Below, one piece after another: positions 9,301 to 15,459 of a stretch of DNA of 19,284 nt. The DNA lies in contig DCHL01000101.1 in NCBI GenBank assembly GCA_002317595.1, positions 322-19,605 of the forward strand. Reading direction: 5' to 3'. Under the pieces are notes generated by a model that had not been told where the DNA came from, made no database searches, and saw only the letters and a list, made by a program, of their open reading frames with translations. The position numbers were made by a program, and so were the translations under genes. Numbering within the stretch: the first letter of the stretch is position 1; the number at the start of each line of letters is the position of its first letter. This stretch comes from Lachnospiraceae bacterium UBA1753 (lineage in GTDB: Bacteria > Bacillota > Clostridia > Lachnospirales > Lachnospiraceae).

Positions 9301-12300
9301 AAGAAGCAGGGGGCAGACTTTGTCTTCTATGTAACGCCCCACAGTGGTTACGAGATTTCGGCTGTAAAATATTCAGTGGGTGGAAACTCATCAACCCTCA
9401 AGGGAACAAACAGTAAATATACCATTCCAAAGGCCAAGCTTACAGGTGATGTCACTATTACTGTAGAGGCTGTTAAAACTGAGACGGCAGAGATATCCAA
9501 TATAGCAGGTAACTACAGGATTAGAAGCACGATGTCTGGCTTTGTTCGTGAAATCTCTACTGTTGTTCCTGCGAAGAAGAGCAGCTTCGTGTTCTATGTT
9601 AAGGCTGATGATGGTTACAGAATTGATTCCGTGAAATACAGATATGGAGCAGGAGCTTCGTCGGGACCGATGACACTCAAGGCTTCAAAAAGTGGTGCAT
9701 ATACTATTCCTGCTGCAAATGTGAGCGGTGAGGTCAAGATAGAAGTTGCAACGAAGATTGTTGAACTCACTTCGCTGTCAGTGACAGGAGTTAAGAAAAA
9801 CATTATCTCGCAGGATTCTACCACAACACAGAGCTATACTCTGAAGGCAGGCCCTTCGGATATTGATTTCAGAAGCATCAGTGCAAAAATCCTCGAGAAG
9901 TCAAAGACGGATGGCACCTTCACCGTGAAGGAAGAACCTCAGAATGCTGTGGATGTTGACGGACTTAAGCTGACACTTACCACAGGCTACAACTATCCTA
10001 AGGACAGCGCGAATTACTGTGAGGAGTATATTGGATTCTACTACACTGATGTGGAGGGCAATCTGATTCCTTATACTGTCAGAAACAGTTCGGGAAGAGA
10101 TGAAATCTACACAATCAGAATTGACGTGACAAGCAGGATTCCTTCATCGACGCCGACCATCAAGGCAACAGCAGTGACGGATACGGCGGTGACTCTGAAT
10201 ATCGGACTCCCTAAGCAGGTGAGCGCATCAACAAAGTACATGTTCTACGAGATTACTGCCACAACAGCTATGTCGTCGGAGCCTGTTGACGGAATGTGTG
10301 AGCAGGCAACAGCGGTTGTCTCATATGAGACGCTGGCAAGGGAGAATGGTCTTTATAAGCTGCCACTCTGCTATGACGTTGAGACTGATACCCCGAACGA
10401 TGTTCCGGGACAGGGCCATGCCCAGAAGTATGATGTCAGTGTCGTTCTGGTCCAGAAGGATACCTCTGAGCAGGAGTGCGGTCTGACCTACAAGGATGGA
10501 ACCCTTGGAATTCACCGCGATGAGCATTACTGTAATGGCAGCAAGAGTGCATCTGTCAGCGTGACCACACTTGAACCTGCACATGCAACGAAATTTTCCG
10601 TAAAGACAAAGAATACAAAGTTCTATGCAGGAGAAGGGGATATTTTACTTGCACAGGTTTCATATGATAAGGGCTGCAGCTATAAGGAACTTGCCCTTGA
10701 GTGCGCTGATTCAACGGGGAAGAAGGTTCTGAGTGCAGGAACTTCAGGAACCCACAATGACATATATCAGTCGGGGCTTGACATCTACATGACTGCTGTA
10801 GGAAGTGCTAAGCTGTTGCCTGGTAAAAAATATACAGTTACACTTGCAACCGATCAGGGCGAGGCAATCGAAGTAAGCAGAAGCTTTGACATCACAGTAA
10901 ATTACCCTATCAACTCCGTGAAGATTACTTCTGTGGGTGATGAGCTTTATAAGAAGGCAGGAAAGGCTGCAACCTACACAGCAAAGGCCGAGGCACTCTA
11001 CGTCTATGAGGATGAGAAGGGCAATGAGGCATCAATGAAACCCACATCAAGCAAGGTGGAGTGGTCTCTTGCTAAGAGTGATGGAAGCGGCAGTGGAACA
11101 ACACTTACACTAAAGGGCGGCAAGGTCTCGATTGCAACAAATGGCAAGGTGACAGTTGATAAGTCCTTTAATGTTAAATCAACAGCAGAAGATAATACCT
11201 TCCGAATCGTATGTAAGGCCGCAGACTGGGCAGGAAACACAACATCGGCATATAGGGTAATGACGATTCTCGAAGATGAGCAGACCATTGAAAGCCTTGG
11301 AATTAAGAGCGGCAGTGGTTCAATTATGGCTCTGACTAACGGACAGACATATTCGGCTTCTGACCTCATGGGCAGGAGGGTTGTTGCACTTGATGGTGCA
11401 GGAGAGGAGCTTTCCAGCGCGGCATTTACACTTGGCGGCGTGATGCTTAAGGACACAACAGGACTGGTGAGCCTTAGCAAGGATGGAAAGGCAACCATAA
11501 AGGCTTCACTCACCAATGGATATAAGAGCACGAAGTCAATTACAATCAAGGTTAAGGATTTTAATCCTGAGGCAAAAATATCTGTGACAGATGTATCTGG
11601 AAATGCAATTCCAGTATCTGAGAGTGACAGCCGTACCTATATCAACAACAATATGCTGTCAGAGGCGCTTGTGGTAACGACATGGACGGAGTTTGCAGGA
11701 ATCAAGATGACATCTGCGTGCTCGACAACCATTGGAAGCAATCAGGCTAAGGTAGTCAAGAAGGATGCTGGAAAGAATGCCCAGACGAATGTGATTACCC
11801 CTACTGCACAGAAGGTTGAGATTACTGTAAAAAATGTAAATGGAACTGCAACGAAGTTTACAATCCTGAATAACAAATATGCTACAGCCGCGCCGCCTAA
11901 GCTCTCGGTTGACAGCAAGGCAACTGTATATGCCAATTCAGCAGCTGACTTTAACCAGAACGTGGCTGTATCTGTTGAAGGTAGCGTGGCTGCCGGTTCG
12001 ATGGTAGTTGTAACAATGGATGCAGCTGCCATGAATAAGGCAAAGGGAACCACGCTTGCTTCTTATAAGCTGTTATCAGAGCAGTTCAAGACAGGAAGCA
12101 CTGTCAGTGATGGAAAGGCGACCTTTGGCATCTGTACTGCAGGAGTTGCTGCGGGAACATATACTATTTCAGCTGTAATAAGTGACGGGGAAGGTAATCC
12201 TCTTACAAAGGCGGCAACCTTCAAGCTTAAGCTGACCAAAGCACCTAAGGTGACTGTGAAGATGACAAACAAGTACACGCTTAAGAGTGCGGATGGCTAC

Positions 12301-12588
12301 CAGACACAGGTAAAATATACTGCAACCGGAAACGGATCTGCACTTGTCACCAAACTTTACAGTGTTAATACCAAGGGCCAGGTCAACAGCTTCGCCAAGT
12401 ACTTCAAGTACGAGGATGGAAAGATCGTGCTCAAGGAAGGCGTAAGTGCGAGTGATATTGCATACCTGAAGACTGCTGCTGGAAAGAAGGATCTTACCGG
12501 ATACATCAAGTACTACGTAGTTGACTGCGTGGGTCACTATGATACCAAGGCGGCAAAGAACCTGAAGATAACCCTTACGCTGGAGTAA
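6310..12588 (+). CDS. Giant secreted BspA-like leucine-rich repeat protein
   Basis: Secreted protein of 2092 residues. The start is ATG 6310, inside the end of the EamA gene, with AAGGAGAG just upstream; a start at 6274 would add 12 Arg-rich residues with no ribosome site. Signal peptide 1-30 (MFKRVAAALITAVML..., cleavage after TALA). A very acidic linker follows (about 33-85). A BspA-type module opens at about 102 with GKCGDNAKW and SGAMYDY...PW, followed by LRR_5 repeats (SIGxxAFxxC...IxIPDSVxxIG) to about 455. A second module (about 507-567) and LRR block run to about 915. Two related beta-rich repeats (about 966-1055 and 1057-1152; FVFYVxxxxGYxIxxVKY) and a long Ig-like/beta-sandwich region follow. 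No LPXTG, SLH or choline-binding anchor is visible at the C-terminus (KNLKITLTLE), so retention at the surface is unexplained. BspA proteins bind host or matrix polymers or other cells; the role here is inferred. Confidence 0.9.
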   Translation: MFKRVAAALITAVMLVTEVGTGMAGVTALASQVTENEVFEEGEALEAEILENDEFLEDSAVAESEEEIVEEDVISEASQTVTEDNTITPDGSIALEPDSVTGKCGDNAKWMLAPVADYEYILYITGSGAMYDYPDSNNRPWDSAVSVVEINIGNGITHIGNRAFEDMGNVKKITIPSTVTSIGDGAFRDASCTANQMVIPDSVTNLGYCAFNRFKCPSLVVGSGVTEIPEYAFAGIDTASITLKGAVERVGNFAFEGNITSGSSEPTGVLTEIKAPNGIKHIGRMAFYNCTGLTDISNFISKAVTIGDQAFYGCTGITSLAFPDCTESIGNSAFSADTAIESISFGTGLNSIGLGSFQGLPKITEITIPDSVTKLGNSAFSGCSQLTTVYIGNGIVDLPTGCFSNSSRLSSVTLGSKVETIGYKAFGYTAVSAITLPDATWKIVGEAFPAGVKFTCSTPKEWYYASGVANGLALDITNSNYYNSNYKETIIRYSDQHHTHAGKAGRYIRWSVDEVEGILKFECDSCPTDTYDMYDYPDLYSVPWNQYAPKVKTVTFDDRITHIGSYVLSSSYEKCGRAYYGKEQYDYEEVSSVTLPSSLKSIGAHAFEDNIGLTEVIIPEGVTEIGDYAFHYTGPNITSKIETISLPSSLKKIGNFAFQSNSKVKDFSLGTPEYIGDYAFYGLASSSTEGLASLSIPDSVKHIGTNAFYGANILSLEINPNADGLELCTFAFADMNNLTNVVMKDGTYLYDSDSSYGVFSNCSKLESATLPSGAGHRELFRGILCNCGALKTVTSYDGKGLKSLGNGMFECSSALTSVKLADGLTEIPYGCFHSCTSLSTLDIPDSVKTIGGKAFSYCTGLTSLELPSKLERIGSMAFNNFNTEGIKSLTVPDTVNVLEFDAFGYINSLNSLNCPTTGWYTADYKKYDLKADIDAKNYNGDHMPSKTIYREKGDISVGPGTSPEPTVTMINISTAGTGNYYIGTSANPTGDSISTSVKKQGADFVFYVTPHSGYEISAVKYSVGGNSSTLKGTNSKYTIPKAKLTGDVTITVEAVKTETAEISNIAGNYRIRSTMSGFVREISTVVPAKKSSFVFYVKADDGYRIDSVKYRYGAGASSGPMTLKASKSGAYTIPAANVSGEVKIEVATKIVELTSLSVTGVKKNIISQDSTTTQSYTLKAGPSDIDFRSISAKILEKSKTDGTFTVKEEPQNAVDVDGLKLTLTTGYNYPKDSANYCEEYIGFYYTDVEGNLIPYTVRNSSGRDEIYTIRIDVTSRIPSSTPTIKATAVTDTAVTLNIGLPKQVSASTKYMFYEITATTAMSSEPVDGMCEQATAVVSYETLARENGLYKLPLCYDVETDTPNDVPGQGHAQKYDVSVVLVQKDTSEQECGLTYKDGTLGIHRDEHYCNGSKSASVSVTTLEPAHATKFSVKTKNTKFYAGEGDILLAQVSYDKGCSYKELALECADSTGKKVLSAGTSGTHNDIYQSGLDIYMTAVGSAKLLPGKKYTVTLATDQGEAIEVSRSFDITVNYPINSVKITSVGDELYKKAGKAATYTAKAEALYVYEDEKGNEASMKPTSSKVEWSLAKSDGSGSGTTLTLKGGKVSIATNGKVTVDKSFNVKSTAEDNTFRIVCKAADWAGNTTSAYRVMTILEDEQTIESLGIKSGSGSIMALTNGQTYSASDLMGRRVVALDGAGEELSSAAFTLGGVMLKDTTGLVSLSKDGKATIKASLTNGYKSTKSITIKVKDFNPEAKISVTDVSGNAIPVSESDSRTYINNNMLSEALVVTTWTEFAGIKMTSACSTTIGSNQAKVVKKDAGKNAQTNVITPTAQKVEITVKNVNGTATKFTILNNKYATAAPPKLSVDSKATVYANSAADFNQNVAVSVEGSVAAGSMVVVTMDAAAMNKAKGTTLASYKLLSEQFKTGSTVSDGKATFGICTAGVAAGTYTISAVISDGEGNPLTKAATFKLKLTKAPKVTVKMTNKYTLKSADGYQTQVKYTATGNGSALVTKLYSVNTKGQVNSFAKYFKYEDGKIVLKEGVSASDIAYLKTAAGKKDLTGYIKYYVVDCVGHYDTKAAKNLKITLTLE

Positions 12589-12634
12589 GCATATCGGCTC
12601 CGCAATAAAATAATACATAATCCTTTCAACTTGC

Positions 12635-12675
12635 ATTACCCACAGGGCTCCTGAGACCTGTGGGTAATACTATTT
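12635..12675 (+). terminator. Terminator of the EamA-BspA operon
   Basis: ATTACCCACAGG (12635-12646) and CCTGTGGGTAAT (12657-12668) form a perfect 12-bp stem with a 10-nt loop, 46 bp after the BspA stop. It is followed by ACTATTTT, a weak U-tract, so termination may be partial. The stem is symmetric but no converging gene lies to the right. Confidence 0.75.
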
Positions 12676-12752
12676 TCTGGCAGTTTTTTGTTTCCACTTG
12701 ATTGCATTCCGTCAAGCATTTTGAATATGTCCCAGTTATGTGTTTTTTTAAA

Positions 12753-12857
12753 GGAACTTCCTTGGGATTATGTGCTGAGAATGTGTCTGGGGAAAGCGCA
12801 CATAAGGAACTTCTTTGAGAATATGTGCTGAGAAGGCATATGGGAAGGCGCACATAA
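12753..12857. repeat. Two TTATGTGC...GCACATAA dyad repeats (locus 1)
   Basis: Left and right 8-bp arms lie at 12768-12775/12798-12805 (22-nt loop) and 12821-12828/12850-12857 (21-nt loop), separated by 15 nt. A 15-nt linker of the GGAACTTCYTTGRGA type precedes each dyad. The same arms, loop length and linker recur six times at 18.66-18.98 kb in the same orientation, so this is a dispersed repeat family. Apart from this repeat and the terminator, 12589-12930 holds no gene that I can support. Confidence 0.8.
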
Positions 12858-12938
12858 GATACTACTCTAGGTCATCTTACCTTGTGGTGTGTTGGAACAT
12901 AATCAAAAATGGTTCATAATAGTTTAACATACAGTTGA

Positions 12939-12967
12939 TTGTATTCTTGAACGGGTAGGATTATAAT
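12939..12967 (+). promoter_or_regulatory. Promoter of Rpn cassette 1
   Basis: TTGTAT (12939-12944), 17-bp spacer, TATAAT (12962-12967). The block from about 12923 is repeated with few changes before cassettes 2 and 3, which supports its being functional. The leader downstream keeps AGATA-GAT-TATTT (small stem) and GGAAACGAAAAGCTCTCT but lacks the leader-peptide segment of the other two cassettes. Confidence 0.7.
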
Positions 12968-13104
12968 AGCGCTATATAAATGAAGTATTGTTTGCAGGAT
13001 AAGGAAGACCCATGATCCGTTGAGATAGATTATTTTACGGGGTGGAAAGGAAACGAAAAGCTCTCTAATGAATTTTGAAATTATTTATTGAAAGGAGAGT
13101 TTTT

Positions 13105-14109
13105 TTGCAAAAAGTATTAAACCAAACGGGGAGAAGAATAAAATCTTTGTCCTCTGATGAAATCAAGCTTGATAAGCAGATTAAGAAAGTGTTAGCGTGC
13201 AAGCCTATTCTTTCGCGTATTCTACTTGAAGTTGTTGAAGAATGCGAAGGCATGACTCCTGAAGAAGTGGAAAGATGCATCGAAGGAGAAGTGCTGGTTG
13301 CAAGACTTTTTGTCGAGCCGGGATTCACAAATTCTGAAATCATCGCAGGTGAAAATCAAGAGGATTTCGAGCTTGGAGAAGGGCTGGTAACATACGATAT
13401 TAGAACATCGTTAATTATTCCTAATAAAGGTGGGGAATCCGAACGTCATTATATTAAAATACTTATTGATGTTGAAGCACAGAAAGATGATACGCCTGGA
13501 TATCCCATCTCACTTAGGGCGATGTTCTACTGCTCGAGGATGGTGTCATCGCAGTTGGGAACGGAGTTTGACAATCGCACAAGCGATAAGGAGAAATACG
13601 GCAACTTAAAGAAAGTATACTCAATATGGATATGCACTGAAACAGCCCAAAAACGAGCAAACACCATTGAAAAGCTTTCAATCAACAGAGAGTTTCTTGT
13701 CGGACGGCATGACGACGAAGAACGCTACGATTTAATGACTGCCATTATTATAAATATTAGCAAGACTCATAATACTGGCGGGACCGATAATGAGTTGATT
13801 TGTATGCTGACAGACCTTCTGAATGAGGATATGAGTGCAGATGACAAGATTGATATTCTTGAGAACAGATATCACATTCCTATGACAGAAGAGATTAAAG
13901 AGGAGGTAGATGAAATGTTAGCTTATACGGCAAATATTAAAAAGCAAGGCGAAGCAAAAGGCAGGGCTGATGGTATGGCCGAGGGCATATCTGAGGGTCA
14001 AATCAAATTAATTGCCGCTACAAAAGATGCCCGTGCTGGCCTTTCATACGAAGACCTCGTAGCAAAGTATGGGGAGGAGACGGCAAAGAATGCTCTTCTT
14101 ATGAAGTAG
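13105..14109 (+). CDS. Rpn-related PD-(D/E)XK nuclease family transposase-like protein (cassette 1)
   Basis: Predicted nuclease of 334 residues. The core has D98 (VTYDIRTS) and the E124-A-Q126 motif (ILIDVEAQ), then PISLRAMFYCSRMVSSQ and KVYSIWIC. This fits the PD-(D/E)XK nuclease family transposase group (PF12784-like), not the Rpn/Transposase_31 group of the next two cassettes. The C-terminus has KGRADGMAEGISEG repeats and a tail (SYEDLVAKYGEE to NALLMK) nearly identical to the neighbours. I chose TTG 13105 because AAAGGAGAG lies at 13091-13099 and both paralogs use the same TTG arrangement; a TTG at 13075 has no ribosome site. Related proteins act as DNA endonucleases in recombination or phage defence; the role here is inferred. 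A UUCG-loop terminator follows. Confidence 0.82.
   Translation: MQKVLNQTGRRIKSLSSDEIKLDKQIKKVLACKPILSRILLEVVEECEGMTPEEVERCIEGEVLVARLFVEPGFTNSEIIAGENQEDFELGEGLVTYDIRTSLIIPNKGGESERHYIKILIDVEAQKDDTPGYPISLRAMFYCSRMVSSQLGTEFDNRTSDKEKYGNLKKVYSIWICTETAQKRANTIEKLSINREFLVGRHDDEERYDLMTAIIINISKTHNTGGTDNELICMLTDLLNEDMSADDKIDILENRYHIPMTEEIKEEVDEMLAYTANIKKQGEAKGRADGMAEGISEGQIKLIAATKDARAGLSYEDLVAKYGEETAKNALLMK
13915..14109 (+). CDS. Candidate internal in-frame ORF: C-terminal tail of cassette 1 (RpnS-like inhibitor)
   Basis: ATG 13915 is in frame with the nuclease gene and is preceded 7 nt upstream by AGGAGGT (13901-13907), a full-consensus Shine-Dalgarno sequence, far better placed than the TTG start of the parent gene. 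It would give a 64-residue protein (MLAYTANIKKQGEAKG... to NALLMK) containing only the charged Glu-Gly repeat and shared tail. E. coli rpn genes are reported to express such internal C-terminal proteins that inhibit the full-length nuclease. The SD also encodes the ordinary residues Glu-Glu-Val, so chance is possible; expression is unproven. Confidence 0.4.
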   Translation: MLAYTANIKKQGEAKGRADGMAEGISEGQIKLIAATKDARAGLSYEDLVAKYGEETAKNALLMK

Positions 14110-14136
14110 CAAAAACAATTTTTACCCATGATTCAA

Positions 14137-14165
14137 GGCGCACTCTTCGGAGTGCGCTGATTTAT
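14137..14165 (+). terminator. UUCG-loop terminator of cassette 1
   Basis: GCGCACTC (14138-14145), TTCG loop, GAGTGCGC (14150-14157): an 8-bp stem closed by a C(UUCG)G tetraloop, followed by TGATTTATTT. The same hairpin ends all three cassettes. Confidence 0.85.
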
Positions 14166-14180
14166 TTAACGCCCAGTTGA

Positions 14181-14209
14181 TTGTATTCTTGAATGGGAAG
14201 GATTATAAT
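14181..14209 (+). promoter_or_regulatory. Promoter of Rpn cassette 2
   Basis: TTGTAT (14181-14186), 17-bp spacer, TATAAT (14204-14209), identical to the cassette 3 promoter. It starts only about 24 bp after the cassette 1 terminator, so each cassette appears to be its own transcription unit. Confidence 0.7.
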
Positions 14210-14326
14210 AGCGCCATATAAAATAATTATTGTATTGTTGTTTGCATGAAAAAATTGGCCCAGGCTTCATTGAGATAGATTATCTTCGTGGAGTGGGAAG
14301 GAAACGAAAAGCTCTCTTAAAACCAG

Positions 14327-14405
14327 GGGTGTTGAAATGCACCTACGTTACTTGGGAGAGGCTGTGTCTCTCCTGTAAATTATGTTGTACTTACTGAAAG
14401 GAGAG
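14327..14405 (+). promoter_or_regulatory. Leader hairpins and anti-SD segment, cassette 2
   Basis: GGTG/CACC (14328-14343) forms a small hairpin. GGGAGAG (14354-14360) and CTCTCCT (14368-14374) form a second with loop GCTGTGT. CTCTCCT is also an exact 7-nt complement of AGGAGAG at 14399-14405, the ribosome site of the cassette 2 reading frame, so two exclusive structures are possible. Confidence 0.45.
14337..14378 (+). CDS. Candidate 13-residue leader peptide of cassette 2
   Basis: ATG 14337 to TAA 14378 encodes MHLRYLGEAVSLL, with AGGGGTG (14325-14331) upstream. The same peptide is encoded before cassette 3. The two copies differ at two bases, CTA/CTG and TTG/TTA, both synonymous third-position changes. 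The stop lies 32 nt before the nuclease TTG in both copies. The ORF covers the anti-Shine-Dalgarno segment at 14368-14374, so its translation could control access to the downstream ribosome site. Two substitutions are too few for proof. Confidence 0.4.
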   Translation: MHLRYLGEAVSLL

Positions 14406-14410
14406 GTTTA

Positions 14411-15114
14411 TTGGGCCAGAAAGATTTAACAGAAAAAATCCTTGAGGACTATGAAGATGTATTTGCTGATATTGTAAATGGTCTTCTCTTCAAGGGAGAG
14501 CAGAGGGTTAACCCGTCCGATTTAAGAAGTGGAAATGTGCATTCGCAGTACAAGGCCGATGATTTGAAGCTTCATGAGCTCGAAAGAGATGTCACTAAGG
14601 ATTGGGTTCGTTCAAATGTCAGGATTACCGTCACTGGACATATCCTAAGACACTAAAAGAGGTCATAGATATCCCTGACGGACTATATGAGTATGTGAAT
14701 GATTTCAAGATTCATGTCTTTGAAATAGCATGGCTCTCTGAAGAGGAAATCAGCAGGTTCACAAGCGACTTCAGGATTGTAGCCAATTTCTTTGTGAACA
14801 AGAGGAAGAATACGGATTACATTCCCGACGACCCCATGGAAATCGATCATGTTGACGAAATCCTCAAGTTGCTGTCGGTGATGACAGGAGACAATCGTTA
14901 TGAACAAATACTGGCTGCGCCAGAGAAAGGGCAGGTGAAGAACATGTGCGATGTAGCTGAAAGACTTGAGAAAATTGGCATAGCTAAAGGCATGGCTGAA
15001 GGCATGGCTGTATTGATGGCTGCTATAAAAGATGCCCGTGCTGGCCATTCATATGAGGACCTTGTGGCTAAGTATGGCGAGGAAGTAGCGAAAAATGCTC
15101 TTCTTATGAAGTAG
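14411..15114 (+). pseudogene. Rpn-family nuclease, broken by an internal deletion (cassette 2)
   Basis: TTG 14411 opens a frame almost identical to cassette 3 (MGQKDLTEKILEDYEDV...) as far as VRSNVRITV, then jumps to TGHILRH and a stop at 14656. The matching sequence resumes in another frame at HWTYPKTLKEV and runs to NALLMK at 15114. Against cassette 3, about 154 bp (its 15681-15834) are missing near 14631; this is not a multiple of three, hence the frameshift. The lost part contains the E-N-Q catalytic motif, so no nuclease can be made. The D of RDVTKDW, promoter, TTG ribosome site, tail and terminator are kept. It has two GMAEG-type units where cassette 3 has more. A sequencing error is unlikely because a whole block is absent. 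Confidence 0.85.
14944..15114 (+). CDS. Candidate internal ORF retained in the cassette 2 pseudogene
   Basis: ATG 14944 is preceded by CAGGTGAAGAAC (AGGTG, 6-nt gap) and opens 56 codons to the common stop: MCDVAERLEKIG, KGMAEGMAEGMAV, then the shared tail. It lies entirely downstream of the 154-bp deletion and is intact, so a tail-only protein could be made although the nuclease is dead. This is the counterpart of 16147-16377. Translation is inferred. Confidence 0.4.
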   Translation: MCDVAERLEKIGIAKGMAEGMAVLMAAIKDARAGHSYEDLVAKYGEEVAKNALLMK

Positions 15115-15141
15115 CAAAAACAACTTTTTTCCATGATTCAA

Positions 15142-15172
15142 GGCGCACTCTTCGGAGTGCGCTGTTTGTTTT
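15142..15172 (+). terminator. UUCG-loop terminator of cassette 2
   Basis: GCGCACTC (15143-15150), TTCG, GAGTGCGC (15155-15162), then TGTTTGTTTTG. It has the same stem and loop as the other two cassette terminators, with a better U-tract. Confidence 0.88.
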
Positions 15173-15230
15173 GTTGGGAATGTCTTTTTAGCCGCCTATC
15201 GTATGATTAAAATGTTTAACGTCCAGTTGA

Positions 15231-15259
15231 TTGTATTCTTGAATGGGAAGGATTATAAT
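15231..15259 (+). promoter_or_regulatory. Promoter of Rpn cassette 3
   Basis: TTGTAT (15231-15236), 17-bp spacer, TATAAT (15254-15259), in a block of roughly 240 bp that matches the cassette 2 leader with only a handful of differences. An AGATA-GAT-TATCT stem and GGAAACGAAAAGCTCTCT follow, conserved in all three cassettes. Confidence 0.7.
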
Positions 15260-15375
15260 AGCGCCATATAAAATAATTATTGTATTGTTGTTTGCATGAA
15301 AAATTGGCTCATGCTTCATTGAGATAGATTATCTTCGTGGAGTGGGAAGGAAACGAAAAGCTCTCTTAAAACCAG

Positions 15376-15454
15376 AGGTGTTGAAATGCACCTGCGTTAC
15401 TTAGGAGAGGCTGTGTCTCTCCTGTAAATTATGTTGTACTTACTGAAAGGAGAG
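15376..15454 (+). promoter_or_regulatory. Leader hairpins and anti-SD segment, cassette 3
   Basis: AGGTG/CACCT (15376-15393) forms one hairpin. AGGAGAG (15403-15409) and CTCTCCT (15417-15423) form a perfect 7-bp stem. CTCTCCT equally matches AGGAGAG at 15448-15454, the ribosome site of the nuclease TTG. Which partner wins could depend on translation of the leader peptide, which spans both arms. Confidence 0.45.
15386..15427 (+). CDS. Candidate 13-residue leader peptide of cassette 3
   Basis: ATG 15386 to TAA 15427 encodes MHLRYLGEAVSLL, with AGAGGTG (15374-15380) as a well-spaced ribosome site. Same peptide and same 32-nt distance to the nuclease start as in cassette 2, with only synonymous differences. 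No homologous leader ORF is present in cassette 1, which has an unrelated short ATG frame (13068-13091) without a ribosome site. Confidence 0.42.
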   Translation: MHLRYLGEAVSLL

Positions 15455-15459
15455 AATTA

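Noticed and set aside
11004..11549. 181-codon ORF on the minus strand inside the BspA-like gene
   Set aside because: Hydrophobic Ser/Leu/Pro-rich shadow of an Ala/Thr/Lys-rich coding strand; no ribosome site or recognisable domain.
12698..12750. A third dyad at the left of the 12.8-kb repeat locus
   Set aside because: A linker-like sequence is present at 12753-12767, but no arm pair with the 21-22-nt spacing can be found before it.
13068..13091. Leader peptide for cassette 1 (ATG at 13068, 7 codons)
   Set aside because: No ribosome site, no similarity to the 13-codon leader of cassettes 2 and 3.
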